A stretch of 64,000 nucleotides of DNA, taken from NCBI RefSeq assembly GCF_024055895.1, contig NZ_JAMXLE010000001.1:1736001-1800000 (forward strand). Reading direction: 5' to 3'. The notes below the pieces were generated by a model that was not told the origin of the DNA, ran no database searches, and worked only from the letters and a program-made list of their open reading frames with translations. Below are positions 45,107 to 55,279 of the stretch, in pieces. How positions within the stretch are numbered: position 1 is the stretch's first letter; each line of letters starts with the position of its first letter. A program made the position numbers and the translations under genes. The DNA comes from Rhizobium sp. L1K21 (GTDB taxonomy: Bacteria; Pseudomonadota; Alphaproteobacteria; Rhizobiales; Rhizobiaceae).

Positions 45107-47341
45107 ATGCATATTCCCAATCATCAGCCCATCACCCCGGAACTCATTGCAGCCCACGGCCTGAAGCCCGATGAATATGAGCGCATTCTGGCGCTGATCG
45201 GGCGTGAACCGTCCTTTACAGAGCTTGGCATTTTTTCCGCGATGTGGAACGAGCACTGCTCGTATAAATCCTCCAAGAAGTGGCTGAAGACACTCCCGAC
45301 AAAGGGTCCGCGGGTGATCCAGGGGCCTGGCGAAAATGCCGGTGTGGTGGATATCGATGATGGCGACGTGGTTGTCTTCAAGATGGAAAGCCATAACCAC
45401 CCCTCCTATATCGAGCCCTATCAGGGTGCTGCGACCGGCGTCGGGGGAATTTTGCGCGACGTCTTCACCATGGGCGCACGCCCGATTGCGGCCATGAACG
45501 CGCTGCGCTTCGGCGCGCCGGACCATCCTAAAACCAAGCATCTCGTTTCCGGCGTCGTGTCCGGTGTCGGCGGCTATGGCAATTCGTTTGGCGTGCCGAC
45601 TGTCGGCGGCGAAGTGGAGTTCGACGCCCGCTACAATGGCAATATTCTCGTCAACGCTTTTGCAGCAGGCCTTGCCAAGGCTGACGGCATCTTTCTCTCC
45701 GAAGCCAAGGGTGTTGGCCTGCCGGTCGTTTATCTCGGGGCCAAGACAGGCCGTGACGGTGTTGGTGGCGCGACCATGGCCTCTGCCGAGTTCGACGAAA
45801 CGATTGAGGAAAAGCGTCCCACCGTCCAGGTCGGCGACCCCTTTACCGAAAAGTGCCTCTTGGAAGCCTGCCTTGAGCTGATGGCCACAGGCGCCGTGAT
45901 CGCAATCCAGGACATGGGCGCTGCGGGCCTCACCTGCTCTGCCGTCGAAATGGGTGCCAAGGGCGATCTCGGTATCGAGTTGAACCTTGATCAGGTTCCG
46001 GTGCGCGAAGAGATGATGACGGCTTACGAAATGATGCTGTCGGAAAGCCAGGAGCGCATGCTCATGGTTCTCGAACCCTCCAAGGAAGAGGTCGCCAAGG
46101 CCATCTTCGTCAAATGGGGTCTGGATTTCGCCATTGTCGGCAAAACCACGGACGACCTGCGTTTTCGCGTCCTTCATCAAGGCGAAGAGGTTGCGAACCT
46201 GCCGATCAAGGAACTGGGCGACGAAGCGCCCGAATATGATCGCCCCTGGAAGGAGCCCGGCAAATATCCGCCCATGGAAGCGCATCAGTTTCCGGTGCCG
46301 TCCGATTACAATATTGCGCTTTTGAACCTTGTTGGTTCGCCCAATCAGTCGTCGCGCCGCTGGGTATACGAGCAATATGACACGCTGATCCAGGGCAATT
46401 CGCTGCAATTGCCGGGCGGCGATGCGGGTGTTGTGCGCGTCGATACGCATCCTACCAAGGCGCTCGCCTTCTCTTCTGATGTAACCCCGCGCTATGTGGA
46501 AGCCGACCCTTACGAGGGCGGCAAGCAGGCGGTTGCCGAGTGCTGGCGCAACATCACGGCCACCGGCGCGCTGCCGCTGGCAGCCACCGACAACCTCAAC
46601 TTCGGCAATCCGGAAAAGCCGGAGATCATGGGCCAGTTCGTGATGGCGATCAAAGGCATTGGCGAGGCCTGCGAGGCGCTGGAATTCCCCATCGTTTCGG
46701 GCAACGTGTCGCTTTACAATGAGACCTTCGGCGAAGCGATCCTGCCGACGCCGACGATTGCCGGTGTCGGACTGATGAGCGACTGGTCAAAGATGGCGCG
46801 CATCGGTTCTGCCAATGAGGGCGATGAAATCATCCTGATCGGGCTTGATGGCGCGCATCTTGGCCAGTCCATCTATGCCCGCGATATTCTGGGCATGCGC
46901 GAGGGCCCTGCCCCGGAGGTCGATCTCTTTGCCGAACGCCGCAATGGCGATTTCGTGCGGGGACTTATCCAGAACGATCTGGTTTCTTCCGTCCACGACA
47001 TTTCCTCTGGCGGTTTGGCGTTGGCGCTGGCCGAAATGGCCATCGCGTCAAACAAGGGTGCGGAGATTTCGCTTTCCGATGCAAACGGTCTGCCGCATGC
47101 CAACCTGTTTGGCGAAGATCAGGCACGCTATGTCATTACGGTCGCATCCGATATGGCCGGCTTCATCTGCGGCAATGCAGAGGGTGCCGGCGTGCCGTTC
47201 CGGCGGCTGGGCAAGGTCTCAGGCCATGCGCTGGTGGTGGATGACCTGATCTCCGTCACAATTGAGGAATTGCGCAACGCCCATGAATCGTGGTTTCCTC
47301 AGTTCATGGAAGGCGGCGAAGCGCTCGCCGCCGCCGAATAA
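45107..47341 (+). CDS. purL: Phosphoribosylformylglycinamidine synthase subunit PurL
   Basis: ATP-dependent synthetase subunit for step four of purine synthesis, acting with PurQ (glutaminase) and PurS, both encoded 9-10 kb away. 744 residues, small-type PurL. Features include [35 protein letters not shown] and [17 protein letters not shown]. The ATG at 45107 begins [18 protein letters not shown]; the earlier ATG at 45056 is less likely. Followed by bolA 24 bases later, the usual Rhizobiales order. Confidence 0.96.
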   Translation: MHIPNHQPITPELIAAHGLKPDEYERILALIGREPSFTELGIFSAMWNEHCSYKSSKKWLKTLPTKGPRVIQGPGENAGVVDIDDGDVVVFKMESHNHPSYIEPYQGAATGVGGILRDVFTMGARPIAAMNALRFGAPDHPKTKHLVSGVVSGVGGYGNSFGVPTVGGEVEFDARYNGNILVNAFAAGLAKADGIFLSEAKGVGLPVVYLGAKTGRDGVGGATMASAEFDETIEEKRPTVQVGDPFTEKCLLEACLELMATGAVIAIQDMGAAGLTCSAVEMGAKGDLGIELNLDQVPVREEMMTAYEMMLSESQERMLMVLEPSKEEVAKAIFVKWGLDFAIVGKTTDDLRFRVLHQGEEVANLPIKELGDEAPEYDRPWKEPGKYPPMEAHQFPVPSDYNIALLNLVGSPNQSSRRWVYEQYDTLIQGNSLQLPGGDAGVVRVDTHPTKALAFSSDVTPRYVEADPYEGGKQAVAECWRNITATGALPLAATDNLNFGNPEKPEIMGQFVMAIKGIGEACEALEFPIVSGNVSLYNETFGEAILPTPTIAGVGLMSDWSKMARIGSANEGDEIILIGLDGAHLGQSIYARDILGMREGPAPEVDLFAERRNGDFVRGLIQNDLVSSVHDISSGGLALALAEMAIASNKGAEISLSDANGLPHANLFGEDQARYVITVASDMAGFICGNAEGAGVPFRRLGKVSGHALVVDDLISVTIEELRNAHESWFPQFMEGGEALAAAE

Positions 47342-47365
47342 CAGGGCAATTGGAGTAACACCTTC

Positions 47366-47605
47366 ATGGCAATGAAGCCTGGTGAAATCGAAGAACTGAT
47401 CAAAGCCGGAATCCCCGGTGCACATGTCAAGATTCGCGACCTGGCCGGCGACGGCGACCACTATGCGGCCGAAGTCGTGGCCGAGGCTTTCCGCGGCAAG
47501 TCCCGCGTTCAACAGCATCAGATGGTCTATGATGCGCTGAAGGGCAATATGGGCGGCGTGCTGCATGCACTCGCATTGCAAACGTCTGTTCCTGAGCAGG
47601 CCTGA
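47366..47605 (+). CDS. bolA: BolA-family protein
   Basis: 79 residues with the BolA fold: EIEELIKAGIPGAHVKIRDLAGDGDHYAAEVVAEAFRG and the conserved HQMVYDAL helix with its histidine. BolA proteins pair with monothiol glutaredoxins to handle iron-sulfur clusters. In most Rhizobiales grxD follows immediately; here it does not. Confidence 0.92.
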   Translation: MAMKPGEIEELIKAGIPGAHVKIRDLAGDGDHYAAEVVAEAFRGKSRVQQHQMVYDALKGNMGGVLHALALQTSVPEQA

Positions 47606-47611
47606 TCCGAA

Positions 47612-47869
47612 ATGGCCAAAGGCTTGATGGGTGAGTTGATGGACACCGTCGTCAAGGGTGTCGTCAACTCCATCACACGCGAAGTCAGCCGCGAAATCAG
47701 CGATACGATCACTGACAAACTCGGTCTTCCCAAACGCAGGCGGCGCAGAAAAACGACAAGCCGCACGACGCGCAAAAAGACCACGGCCCGCAAACCCACT
47801 GCGCGCACGAAAACCACCCGCACCCGTTCGACCCGCCGTTCCTCGGCAGCCAAACGCCGGAAAACCTGA
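47612..47869 (+). CDS. Small protein with histone-H1-like basic tail
   Basis: 85 residues. Residues 1-38 form a predicted amphipathic helix (MGELMDTVVKGVVNSITREV), then residues 40-85 are almost entirely Lys, Arg and Thr with TTRKKT/TARKPT-like repeats resembling bacterial histone-H1-like tails. Starts six bases after the bolA stop, so it is in the purL-bolA operon. Possible DNA or RNA binding or membrane association through the helix. Not recognised beyond that; real coding is supported by position and consistent codon use. Confidence 0.65.
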   Translation: MAKGLMGELMDTVVKGVVNSITREVSREISDTITDKLGLPKRRRRRKTTSRTTRKKTTARKPTARTKTTRTRSTRRSSAAKRRKT

Positions 47870-48039
47870 CGCCCGTCAGCCCGCGAGCCAATTGCGGAAT
47901 GTGTTCAATTCTTTTGACTTTTCGCTTTGCGGGTTGCGCTGCAGGCGAAAAACACCTCTACTGTTTCCATCACGGTCGGATGGTTGGATAAAACCTCTTT
48001 TATCCCCATCGCGGCCTGATCCCTGCACAGGAGGACACT

Positions 48040-49053
48040 ATGAATCTAATCAAAACCGCAAAATCTTTCGCGCTCGGCGCCATCACAGCCGCCGGCGTTT
48101 CGTTTGGTGCACAGGCCCAGGATATCCAGTTTTTCACCATCGGCACCGGCGGAACCGGCGCGACCTATTATCCGGTCGGCGGTGTGATCGCCAATGCGAT
48201 TTCCAAGCCGCCGGGCTCTCGTCCCTGCGATGAAGGCGGCAGCTGCGGCGTGGATGGCCTGATTGCGTCCGCGGTTTCGTCTCGCGGCTCGGTCGATAAT
48301 ATCAACGCCATCGTTTCCGGCCTGCGCAATTCGGGCTTTGCACAGTCTGACGTTGCCTATTGGGCCTATTCCGGCACCGGCACGATGGAAGGCAAACCAC
48401 CGGCAGAAGACCTGCGCGCCATTGCAGCCCTCTTCCCGGAACATATCCACCTCGTTGCGTCTGCCGAGAGCGGCATCAATTCCGTCGCAGACCTGAAGGG
48501 CAAGCGCGTTTCACTCGACGAGCCGGGTTCCGGCACCTATGTTGATGCCAAGCTTATTCTCGAGGCCGCCGGCCTTTCCGAGTCCGATATCGAAGTCGAA
48601 GCCCTGAAGCCTGATGCCTCTTCCGATGCGCTGCGCAACGGCAAGCTGGACGCTTTCTTCTTCGTTGGCGGTTATCCGACAGGTGCCATTGTCGAGCTTG
48701 CATCCTCGGCACCGATCAAGCTTGTTCCCATCGACGGTGCGAGCGCGGAAGCCCTGACCAGCAAATACAACTTCTTCTCCGTCAGCGATATTCCCGGTGG
48801 CACCTATGAGGGTGTGGACGGTGATGTTTCGACCGTGGCGGTCGGCGCGCAGTGGCTCACCAGCGCCAAGGCCGACGACACGCTGATCTACAACATCACC
48901 AAGGCGCTGTGGAACGAAAACACCCGCAAGCTGCTTGACGGCGGCCATGCCAAGGGCAAGGTCATCACGCTTGACAGCGCGCTTGACGGTCTCGGCGTTC
49001 CGCTGCATGCGGGTGCTGAGAAGTTCTACAAGGAAGCTGGCGTACTCAAGTAA
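48040..49053 (+). CDS. TAXI-family TRAP transporter solute-binding protein
   Basis: 337 residues with a signal peptide (cleavage after AQA). The TAXI signature FFTIGTGGTGATYYPVGG lies at the mature N-terminus; GKRVSLDEPGSGTYVDAKLIL is another conserved block. Captures a carboxylate or amino acid in the periplasm for the fused TRAP permease next door. The start has CAGGAGGA upstream. Substrate unknown. Confidence 0.94.
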   Translation: MNLIKTAKSFALGAITAAGVSFGAQAQDIQFFTIGTGGTGATYYPVGGVIANAISKPPGSRPCDEGGSCGVDGLIASAVSSRGSVDNINAIVSGLRNSGFAQSDVAYWAYSGTGTMEGKPPAEDLRAIAALFPEHIHLVASAESGINSVADLKGKRVSLDEPGSGTYVDAKLILEAAGLSESDIEVEALKPDASSDALRNGKLDAFFFVGGYPTGAIVELASSAPIKLVPIDGASAEALTSKYNFFSVSDIPGGTYEGVDGDVSTVAVGAQWLTSAKADDTLIYNITKALWNENTRKLLDGGHAKGKVITLDSALDGLGVPLHAGAEKFYKEAGVLK

Positions 49054-49073
49054 GCCAACACTTTGAAAAACAG

Positions 49074-49097
49074 GCCCGGCGGTTCCATTCGCCGGGC
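49074..49097 (+). terminator. Intercistronic hairpin between TAXI binding protein and permease
   Basis: GCCCGGCG (49074-49081) pairs with CGCCGGGC (49090-49097) in the 76-base gap. There is no T run, so it probably stabilises the upstream message or attenuates rather than fully terminates, raising binding protein over permease. Confidence 0.6.
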
Positions 49098-49129
49098 TTG
49101 ATGCATTGGGGAAATAACGGATAAATATA

Positions 49130-51163
49130 ATGGCAGACCTTGAGCCGGAGCGCACGCTCACAGCCGCCGAGCTGGAAGAAATTGAACGCAAATACGACCC
49201 GGAAACGGCCGTTCGCACATTCGGCCCGATCATGGGCTTTGTCGTTTCGGCCATTCTGGTCGCCATGTCCTGCTATCATTTTTATGCCTCCGGCTTTGGC
49301 AATGTGCCAGAGCTTCTTCACCGCGGCATTCACCTCTCCTTTGTGCTTGGGCTCACATTTCTGCTTTTCCCGTTCAAGCGCGCCACCGCGCCCGGTATTG
49401 CACCATCGGCATGGTACCGATTCGATGGGGTGGCGATCCCCGATATCATTTTCAGCATTCTCGCCGTTGCTGCAGCGATCTATCTGCCGCTCCTGCCGCC
49501 GGCCGTTGTGGCTGAGCGCGTCGGCAATCCGTCACAGTCGGATATTCTACTCGGCACCGCACTTGTCGTGATCACGCTTGAAGCCGCGCGCCGCTCGATT
49601 GGCCCCACACTTCCGATCATTTCCCTCATCTTCATCGGCTTTGCGATTTTCGGACCCTATATGCCTGGTGCATTGAAACATGGGGGCGCCAGCTGGCTTG
49701 CCCTCATCAATCACCTCTACATGACCAATCAGGGCATTTACGGCGTGGCGATTGGCGTCATGGCGCAATATGTGTTCCTGTTCATCCTGTTTGGGGTTCT
49801 GGCAACCCGCATCGGGCTGGGGCAGCTTTTCATTGATCTCGCCATGGTTCTGGCAGGCCGCTATTCGGGTGGACCCGCCAAGGTCGCGATTTTCGCCTCT
49901 GCCTTTATGGGTTCCATTTCCGGCTCGTCCATCGCCAATACGGTGACCACCGGCGCGCTCACCATTCCAGCCATGAAGCGCATCGGTTATCCGCCGCATT
50001 TCGCCGGCGCTGTGGAAGCCACCTCATCAACGGGCGGGCAGATCACTCCGCCGGTGCTGGGAGCTGCCGCCTTCATCATGGTGGAATATCTGCAGGTGCC
50101 GCTGCGCGATATTCTCGCTGCCGCCCTCATTCCGGCTGCCCTGCACTATTTCGGCATTTTCATCATGGTGCATCTGGAAGCCAAAAAGCTCGGCCTGCGC
50201 GGTCTGCGCAAGGATGAGATGCCGGATATTGTTCTCGTCCTGAAGGAAAACTGGCTTTCGCTCGTCCCGCTCATCCTTCTCGTCTATTTCATTCTCGCCG
50301 GCCGGACGCCGGATTTTGCCGCCGTCTACGGTATTATCGCCTGTGTCGTTGTCGGCTTCCTCAAGCCGCATAACCGGCTGACGTTGCGCGACCTTTGGCA
50401 TGCGCTGGGCGATGGCGCCAAAAACACGATTGCCGTTGGTGCGGCGGCTGCCTGCGTCGGCATCATCGTCGGCATTGTCACGCTCACCGGCGTCGGATTC
50501 CGTCTCGGCTATATGGTCGTGCAGACCGCGTCCGATGTCGGCGGGCTCTTCTCGTCCATTTGGCCGTTGAGCTATATTGCGCTGGAACAGTGGACGCTGT
50601 TCTTCTCGCTGGTGCTGATTGCCTTTGCCTGCATCATCATGGGTGCGGGCATTCCCACCACCGCCACCTATATCATCCTGGTCGCGGTGGCCGGCCCAGC
50701 GCTCCAGCAGCTTCAGGTTCAGCAGCTGGTGGCGCATTTCTTCGTGTTCTTCTACGGGGTGCTGGCCGATATCACGCCGCCCGTGGCGCTTGCGGCCTAT
50801 GCAGCGGCGGGTATTGCGGGCGCAAACCCGTTTACCACCGGCAATGCCGCCTTCCGACTCGGCATCGCCAAGGCGCTGGTGCCATTCGTCTTCGTCTACT
50901 CGCCATCATTGCTTCTGGTGGCCGACGGCTTCACCTGGCCGTCCTTCTTTATCACGCTGATTGGTGCCGCCTCCGGAATCGCGCTGATCGGCATTGCCTT
51001 TTCAGGTTATCTGTTCGGCAAGATCAGCTACTGGCAGCGGATATGGATTGGCCTCACATCCTTCCTCTTCATCGCGCCGGGTCTGGAGACGATGGCCATT
51101 GGCGCATTGCTGTTTGCGCCTGTGCTGGTGATGCAGCTCAGGGGCGGCAAGACCGCCGCCTGA
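49130..51163 (+). CDS. TRAP transporter fused permease (4TM-12TM)
   Basis: 677 residues of a sodium-gradient-driven secondary transporter with small (about 1-150) and large (about 170-660) permease subunits fused, as is standard with TAXI binding proteins. The large domain shows the DctM core: IFASAFMGSISGSSIANTVTTGALTIP, GAVEATSSTGGQITPPVLGAAAFIM and GAGIPTTATYIIL. Transcribed with the binding protein gene. Confidence 0.94.
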   Translation: MADLEPERTLTAAELEEIERKYDPETAVRTFGPIMGFVVSAILVAMSCYHFYASGFGNVPELLHRGIHLSFVLGLTFLLFPFKRATAPGIAPSAWYRFDGVAIPDIIFSILAVAAAIYLPLLPPAVVAERVGNPSQSDILLGTALVVITLEAARRSIGPTLPIISLIFIGFAIFGPYMPGALKHGGASWLALINHLYMTNQGIYGVAIGVMAQYVFLFILFGVLATRIGLGQLFIDLAMVLAGRYSGGPAKVAIFASAFMGSISGSSIANTVTTGALTIPAMKRIGYPPHFAGAVEATSSTGGQITPPVLGAAAFIMVEYLQVPLRDILAAALIPAALHYFGIFIMVHLEAKKLGLRGLRKDEMPDIVLVLKENWLSLVPLILLVYFILAGRTPDFAAVYGIIACVVVGFLKPHNRLTLRDLWHALGDGAKNTIAVGAAAACVGIIVGIVTLTGVGFRLGYMVVQTASDVGGLFSSIWPLSYIALEQWTLFFSLVLIAFACIIMGAGIPTTATYIILVAVAGPALQQLQVQQLVAHFFVFFYGVLADITPPVALAAYAAAGIAGANPFTTGNAAFRLGIAKALVPFVFVYSPSLLLVADGFTWPSFFITLIGAASGIALIGIAFSGYLFGKISYWQRIWIGLTSFLFIAPGLETMAIGALLFAPVLVMQLRGGKTAA

Positions 51164-51180
51164 GTGTCAGGAGACAGGTT

Positions 51181-51984
51181 TCAGCCTTGAACGCGTGGCA
51201 CCAGCTTGCGGTAGAGGTGCCAGGTTGCGTGGCCGAGGATCGGCATGGTGATGGCCAAACCTGCCAGGAACGGGATCATGCCAACCACCAACAGGGCCGA
51301 TACGATTGCGCCCCAGGCGATGACCGGAACCGGATTTTTCAAAGTCGCGCGCACCGAGGTGGCGATGGCTGCGACCGCGCCGACATCCCGCTCCAGAAGC
51401 AGGGGAAACGCAACGACGCTGGTTGCCAGCACCAGCAGCGCAAAACAAGCGCCGATCAGATCGCCGACGATCATCATCTGCCAACCGGTTTCGGTGTAGA
51501 ATACATTGTTGACGAAGGTCTGCAGCGTCAGGCCTTCTTCCAGGCCAAAGCGGGCTTCGTAAAGCCCTCTTGCCACCAGAAGCCAGGCGAGAAAGACGGC
51601 GAAGAGATAGCTTGCCATCGCGATAATGGACAGGAAGGCGGGTGTGTGCCGCACCTCCAGCGCCTGGCGCCAATGCGGCTCTTTGCCCGCCTCGATCTGC
51701 CGGCTCATGTCATAAAGACCGATGGCAATCAGGGGTCCGAGCAGCGCAAAACCGGATATCAGCGGAAAGATAAGCGGCAGCAGGTTCTGCCCAGCACTCC
51801 AGCTGATCATCAGCGCGCCGGCCACGGGATATATCATGCACAGGAAAACGTAGTGCGAGGGTTTGCGCAGGAAATCCTCAACACCGAGCGTTAATGCCTC
51901 GTAAACGTCGCGAAGCGAAATTCTGGCGACTTCGGGTTGCTCCAAAGCGCCAGCTTCATTCGTCAATATATGAAAACCAGCCAT
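51181..51984 (-). CDS. DUF2189 family membrane protein
   Basis: 267 residues with about six hydrophobic segments (48-250). Text such as SHYVFLCMIYPVAGALMISW, FPLISGFALLGPLIAIGLYDMSR and ATSVRATLKNP matches the DUF2189 family, sometimes labelled cytochrome c oxidase-related but uncharacterised. Single gene convergent with the TRAP permease. Confidence 0.88.
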   Translation of the reverse strand: MAGFHILTNEAGALEQPEVARISLRDVYEALTLGVEDFLRKPSHYVFLCMIYPVAGALMISWSAGQNLLPLIFPLISGFALLGPLIAIGLYDMSRQIEAGKEPHWRQALEVRHTPAFLSIIAMASYLFAVFLAWLLVARGLYEARFGLEEGLTLQTFVNNVFYTETGWQMMIVGDLIGACFALLVLATSVVAFPLLLERDVGAVAAIATSVRATLKNPVPVIAWGAIVSALLVVGMIPFLAGLAITMPILGHATWHLYRKLVPRVQG

Positions 51985-52086
51985 AACGTCCTCCCATCAG
52001 GCAGTTATCGGATGGGAGGACTATAGCACAGGTGCGGCTGGATGTCGCATGAGCGGCCTCACAATGGTGTGAGACCGTTCTTTCAA

Positions 52087-53718
52087 TCAGGCGGCGCCGG
52101 GCAGCTTGTAGTCCTTCAATTGCTCGCGCAGCTTGGTCTTGAGGATCTTGCCGGTTGCCGTATGCGGGATTTCGGAGACGAAGATCACGTCGTCCGGCAT
52201 CCACCATTTGGCGATCTTGCCATCCATGAATTGGAGAATGCTTTCCTTGCTCGGATTGGCCCCGTCCTTTTTCACGATGATGAGAAGCGGACGCTCATCC
52301 CATTTGGGATGATGAACGCCGATCACGGCTGCTTCGGCGACTTCCGGATGGCCGACCGCAAGGTTTTCCAGATCGATGGAGGAAATCCATTCGCCGCCGG
52401 ACTTGATCACGTCCTTGGAACGGTCGGTGATCTGCATGTAGCCGTATTGGTCCATATAGGCCACATCGCCAGTGTCAAACCAGCCGCGTTCATCGAACTG
52501 TTCGGCACCACGGTTCTTGTAATAGCTGGACGCCACCGCCGGGCCGCGCACCTTCAACCGTCCGAAGGACTTGCCGTCCCAATCGATCGGCTTGTTGTCG
52601 TCGTCGGTGATTTTCATTTCCACGCCAAAGGGCGGATGGCCCTGTTTGGTGAGAATGTCATAGCGCTGGTCGCCTTCCAGCGCGGCATATTCCGGCTTCA
52701 GCGAGCAGATGGTGCCGATCGGGCTCATTTCCGTCATGCCCCAGGCATGCAGAACGTCCACATCGTATTTCTCCTTGAACGCCTTGATCATGGAGCGCGG
52801 AGCCGCCGAGCCGCCGATGATCACCGACTTCAGGTCCGGCAGGTCGCCGCCTGATTTATCAAGATGTTGCAAGAGGCTGAGCCACACTGTCGGCACAGCC
52901 GCCGTTACAGTCACGCGTTCCTCGCTCAGTAGCTCATAGATCGACTGACCATCCATGCCGGGTCCGGGCATGACCATACCCGCACCCACCATCGGGCAGG
53001 AAAAGGCCGTTCCCCATCCATTGGCGTGGAAGAAGGGAACAACCGGCATCATGCGGTCAGACGAACCGAGGTTCATCATGTCCGGCTGAACAGCCATGTA
53101 AGAGTGAAGGATGTTGGAGCGATGTGAATAGACAACCCCCTTGGGATCGCCAGTCGTGCCCGATGTGTAGCACATGCCCGCGGCCGTCTTTTCATCCAGC
53201 TCCAGCCATTCGAAATCGCTGTCGACCTCGGCAAGCCAGTCTTCATAGGCCACAACATTCGGCAGTGCCGTTTCGGGCATATGGGCTGCGTCGGTAAATA
53301 CGATCACCTTTTCCAGCGACGGCACCATGGGCGCGATCTTCTCGATCAGCGGCATGAAGGTGATATCAACGAAGAGAAACCTATCCTCCGCGTCATTCAT
53401 GATCCAGGCAATCTGATCTGGAAACAGGCGTGGATTGAGCGTGTGATAAATCGCGCCAACACCGGTAATGCCAAACCAGGCTTCCAGATGACGCCAGGTG
53501 TTCCAGGCCATTGTAGCCATCCGGTCGCCGACCTTGATACCATCTTTCTCAAGCCGCTTGGCCATTTGCAGCGAACGTTCGCGGACCTCTTTATAATTTG
53601 TGCGATGAATGGGGCCTTCAACGGAGCGCGACACAATTTCGCGACCGCCGTGATAAAGACCCGCATGATCGATCACCCGATGGCACAACATCGGCCAATC
53701 TTGCATCAATCCCAGCAT
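52087..53718 (-). CDS. Long-chain fatty-acid-CoA ligase-type acyl-CoA synthetase
   Basis: 543 residues of the ANL superfamily. AMP-forming P-loop [62 protein letters not shown]-like hinge region, and the catalytic lysine in [13 protein letters not shown]. Activates a medium or long fatty or aromatic acid with CoA; the exact chain length cannot be read from sequence. Monocistronic. Confidence 0.93.
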   Translation of the reverse strand: MLGLMQDWPMLCHRVIDHAGLYHGGREIVSRSVEGPIHRTNYKEVRERSLQMAKRLEKDGIKVGDRMATMAWNTWRHLEAWFGITGVGAIYHTLNPRLFPDQIAWIMNDAEDRFLFVDITFMPLIEKIAPMVPSLEKVIVFTDAAHMPETALPNVVAYEDWLAEVDSDFEWLELDEKTAAGMCYTSGTTGDPKGVVYSHRSNILHSYMAVQPDMMNLGSSDRMMPVVPFFHANGWGTAFSCPMVGAGMVMPGPGMDGQSIYELLSEERVTVTAAVPTVWLSLLQHLDKSGGDLPDLKSVIIGGSAAPRSMIKAFKEKYDVDVLHAWGMTEMSPIGTICSLKPEYAALEGDQRYDILTKQGHPPFGVEMKITDDDNKPIDWDGKSFGRLKVRGPAVASSYYKNRGAEQFDERGWFDTGDVAYMDQYGYMQITDRSKDVIKSGGEWISSIDLENLAVGHPEVAEAAVIGVHHPKWDERPLLIIVKKDGANPSKESILQFMDGKIAKWWMPDDVIFVSEIPHTATGKILKTKLREQLKDYKLPGAA

Positions 53719-54153
53719 GTAATCCTCCCAAGATTATTTCAATAAAATCTAACGTATAGGAAGCCTCGGCGCAACCAAGTCAGAATTGAGCATGGTTGAA
53801 CAATCCTGTTTGTCAATCCCTCTGACGCGAAGATTTCGTTTGATCAAAATATGCCATTCTTGCCGTATCAACAATTTATACCAATGACCGATGATGAGAA
53901 CCCATGTGACCGGAGCGCTTTTGTCTTTCGGCCAGGAGAAAACAGCCCGGCCCGTGGCCGCTGCCGGCGTCAAAATGCTCGGCCCGATGCTCACGCATCG
54001 CTCATCGCTCTTCGTTATTTTCCTGCGTGGACGACCGTTCCAGCTCTCAACATGTGGGTTCTCATCATCGGTCAATGGTATTAACACCCCTGTCACAGCG
54101 AAGAGTGCAAGGCCGAACTTGACGAAACGGCTCTCAGCGAACACATATCGGGC
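53719..54153. other. Intergenic region holding a MITE-like element
   Basis: No gene is credible. The region consists of a short flank, the 204-base inverted-repeat element at 53878-54081, and a 70-base flank before the hydrolase gene. Confidence 0.6.
53878..54081. repeat. 204-base MITE-like element with 27-base terminal inverted repeats
   Basis: The termini 53878-53904 and 54055-54081 are inverted copies differing at one position; core ACCGATGATGAGAACCCA. The interior is GC-rich and includes CCCGGCCCGTGGCCG and a GCTCACGCATCGCTCATCGCTC run. Open frames on both strands traverse it end to end but show no protein character I recognise. No clear target duplication; flanks are AT-rich (ATTTA / TTAAC). 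Confidence 0.72.
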
Positions 54154-54711
54154 ATGAAAGTATCAGAAGCAGACATATTGATCGTTCCGGGTTACACCAA
54201 TTCCGGTCCCGACCACTGGCAAACCCGCTGGGAACAGAAACTCAAGACCGCGCGGCGCGTGGAGCAGGAGGCGTGGTCAAAGCCGGTGCGCGAAGACTGG
54301 GTCAAGCGTATGGTCGAAGAGGTCAATGCCAGCGAGAAGCCGGTGGTGATCGTGGCGCATTCGCTCGGCATTCCAACAGCCATCCATGCCATACCAGAGT
54401 TCAAGAAGAAGGTCGCCGGCGCGTTTTTCGTCGCCCCGCCCGAGGTAGACAATCCGAAAATCAGGCCCAAGCACCTGATGACGTTCGGCCCCTACCCGCG
54501 CAGCCCGCTGCCCTTCCCGTCGATGACGGTTGCCAGCCGCAACGACCCTTTCGGTTCGTTCGAGCATGCCGGGGATATTGCCAACGCATGGGGTTCTTAT
54601 CTGTTGGATGCTGGTGAATCGGGACACATCAATGCCGAGTCCGGGCATGGACCGTGGCCCGAAGGCACGATGGTGTTTGCCGAATTCATGAAGCACCTGA
54701 AAGCCGACTGA
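54154..54711 (+). CDS. RBBP9/YdeN-family alpha/beta hydrolase
   Basis: 185-residue serine hydrolase: DILIVPGYTNSGPDHWQTRWE at the start, nucleophile elbow VIVAHSLGIPTA, acid residue in SRNDPFGSFEHA and catalytic histidine in ESGHGPWPEG. Family members are small hydrolases of unknown substrate. Its start lies about 70 bases after the MITE-like element, which may supply part of its control region. Confidence 0.9.
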   Translation: MKVSEADILIVPGYTNSGPDHWQTRWEQKLKTARRVEQEAWSKPVREDWVKRMVEEVNASEKPVVIVAHSLGIPTAIHAIPEFKKKVAGAFFVAPPEVDNPKIRPKHLMTFGPYPRSPLPFPSMTVASRNDPFGSFEHAGDIANAWGSYLLDAGESGHINAESGHGPWPEGTMVFAEFMKHLKAD

Positions 54712-54724
54712 CACGGCATCGCCG

Positions 54725-55060
54725 TCAGGCGACCCGGTCAACGCTTTCGCCGGCCTGGGCAATCACTGCGGCAAGAAGCTCATTCATCCGTGCCCTGATT
54801 TCGCCGGAGGGAATCGCAACACCGGCGCCAATGAAATCGCGGCTGATCTTGTCGTGCACATTATCCTGACCGGTATGCGCCAGGTCAGCGGCAACCACTT
54901 CCATGGCATAGACTTCGGCCTGGTCGCCTTGCAGGCCCAGAATGCCGGCGGCCCACATGCCCAGCAGCCGGTTTCGCCGGGCTTCCAGCTTGAAGCGCAT
55001 TTCCTCATCATGCGCAAACTTGCTTTCAAAAGCATTTTCGCGATCGTCGAAAATCGTCAT
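54725..55060 (-). CDS. F1-ATPase inhibitor zeta subunit (DUF1476)
   Basis: 111 residues beginning MTIFDDRENAFESKFAHDEEMRFK, the inhibitory N-terminal helix of the alphaproteobacterial zeta subunit first described in Paracoccus, followed by RRNRLLGMWAAGILGLQG and a four-helix domain. It blocks ATP hydrolysis by F1F0-ATP synthase. The ATG at 55060 follows GAGGGAGG; longer upstream frames were rejected. Located next to purC as in many Rhizobiales. Confidence 0.93.
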   Translation of the reverse strand: MTIFDDRENAFESKFAHDEEMRFKLEARRNRLLGMWAAGILGLQGDQAEVYAMEVVAADLAHTGQDNVHDKISRDFIGAGVAIPSGEIRARMNELLAAVIAQAGESVDRVA

Positions 55061-55279
55061 GTCAACCTCCCTCGACGCTCCTCCTTCTGTTATCATAACG
55101 CAATAAAGCCAAAATGGCTTGGGAGAATTCAAGCTGCCCTTCGCTGACACTTCGGTTTTCGGGGGAAGGCGGGCAAAGCCGATTGTGAAATGCCAGCTTT
55201 TCGGCTATTGCACCGAATTAAGAGATAACATTTCGGCTCTCCACCTCCCCGCGAGCCGACCAGACAGGTACCTATCCAC

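Noticed and set aside
43016-46450. Chemoreceptor frame remains open for 1144 codons, extending upstream across purL on the opposite strand
   Set aside because: The membrane helix and basic N-terminus of a normal receptor begin at 44875 with a GGGGG site; the rest is antisense to the conserved purL.
53749-54157. Open frames on both strands spanning the MITE-like element
   Set aside because: They run from one inverted end to the other with no start signal; better explained as a mobile element.
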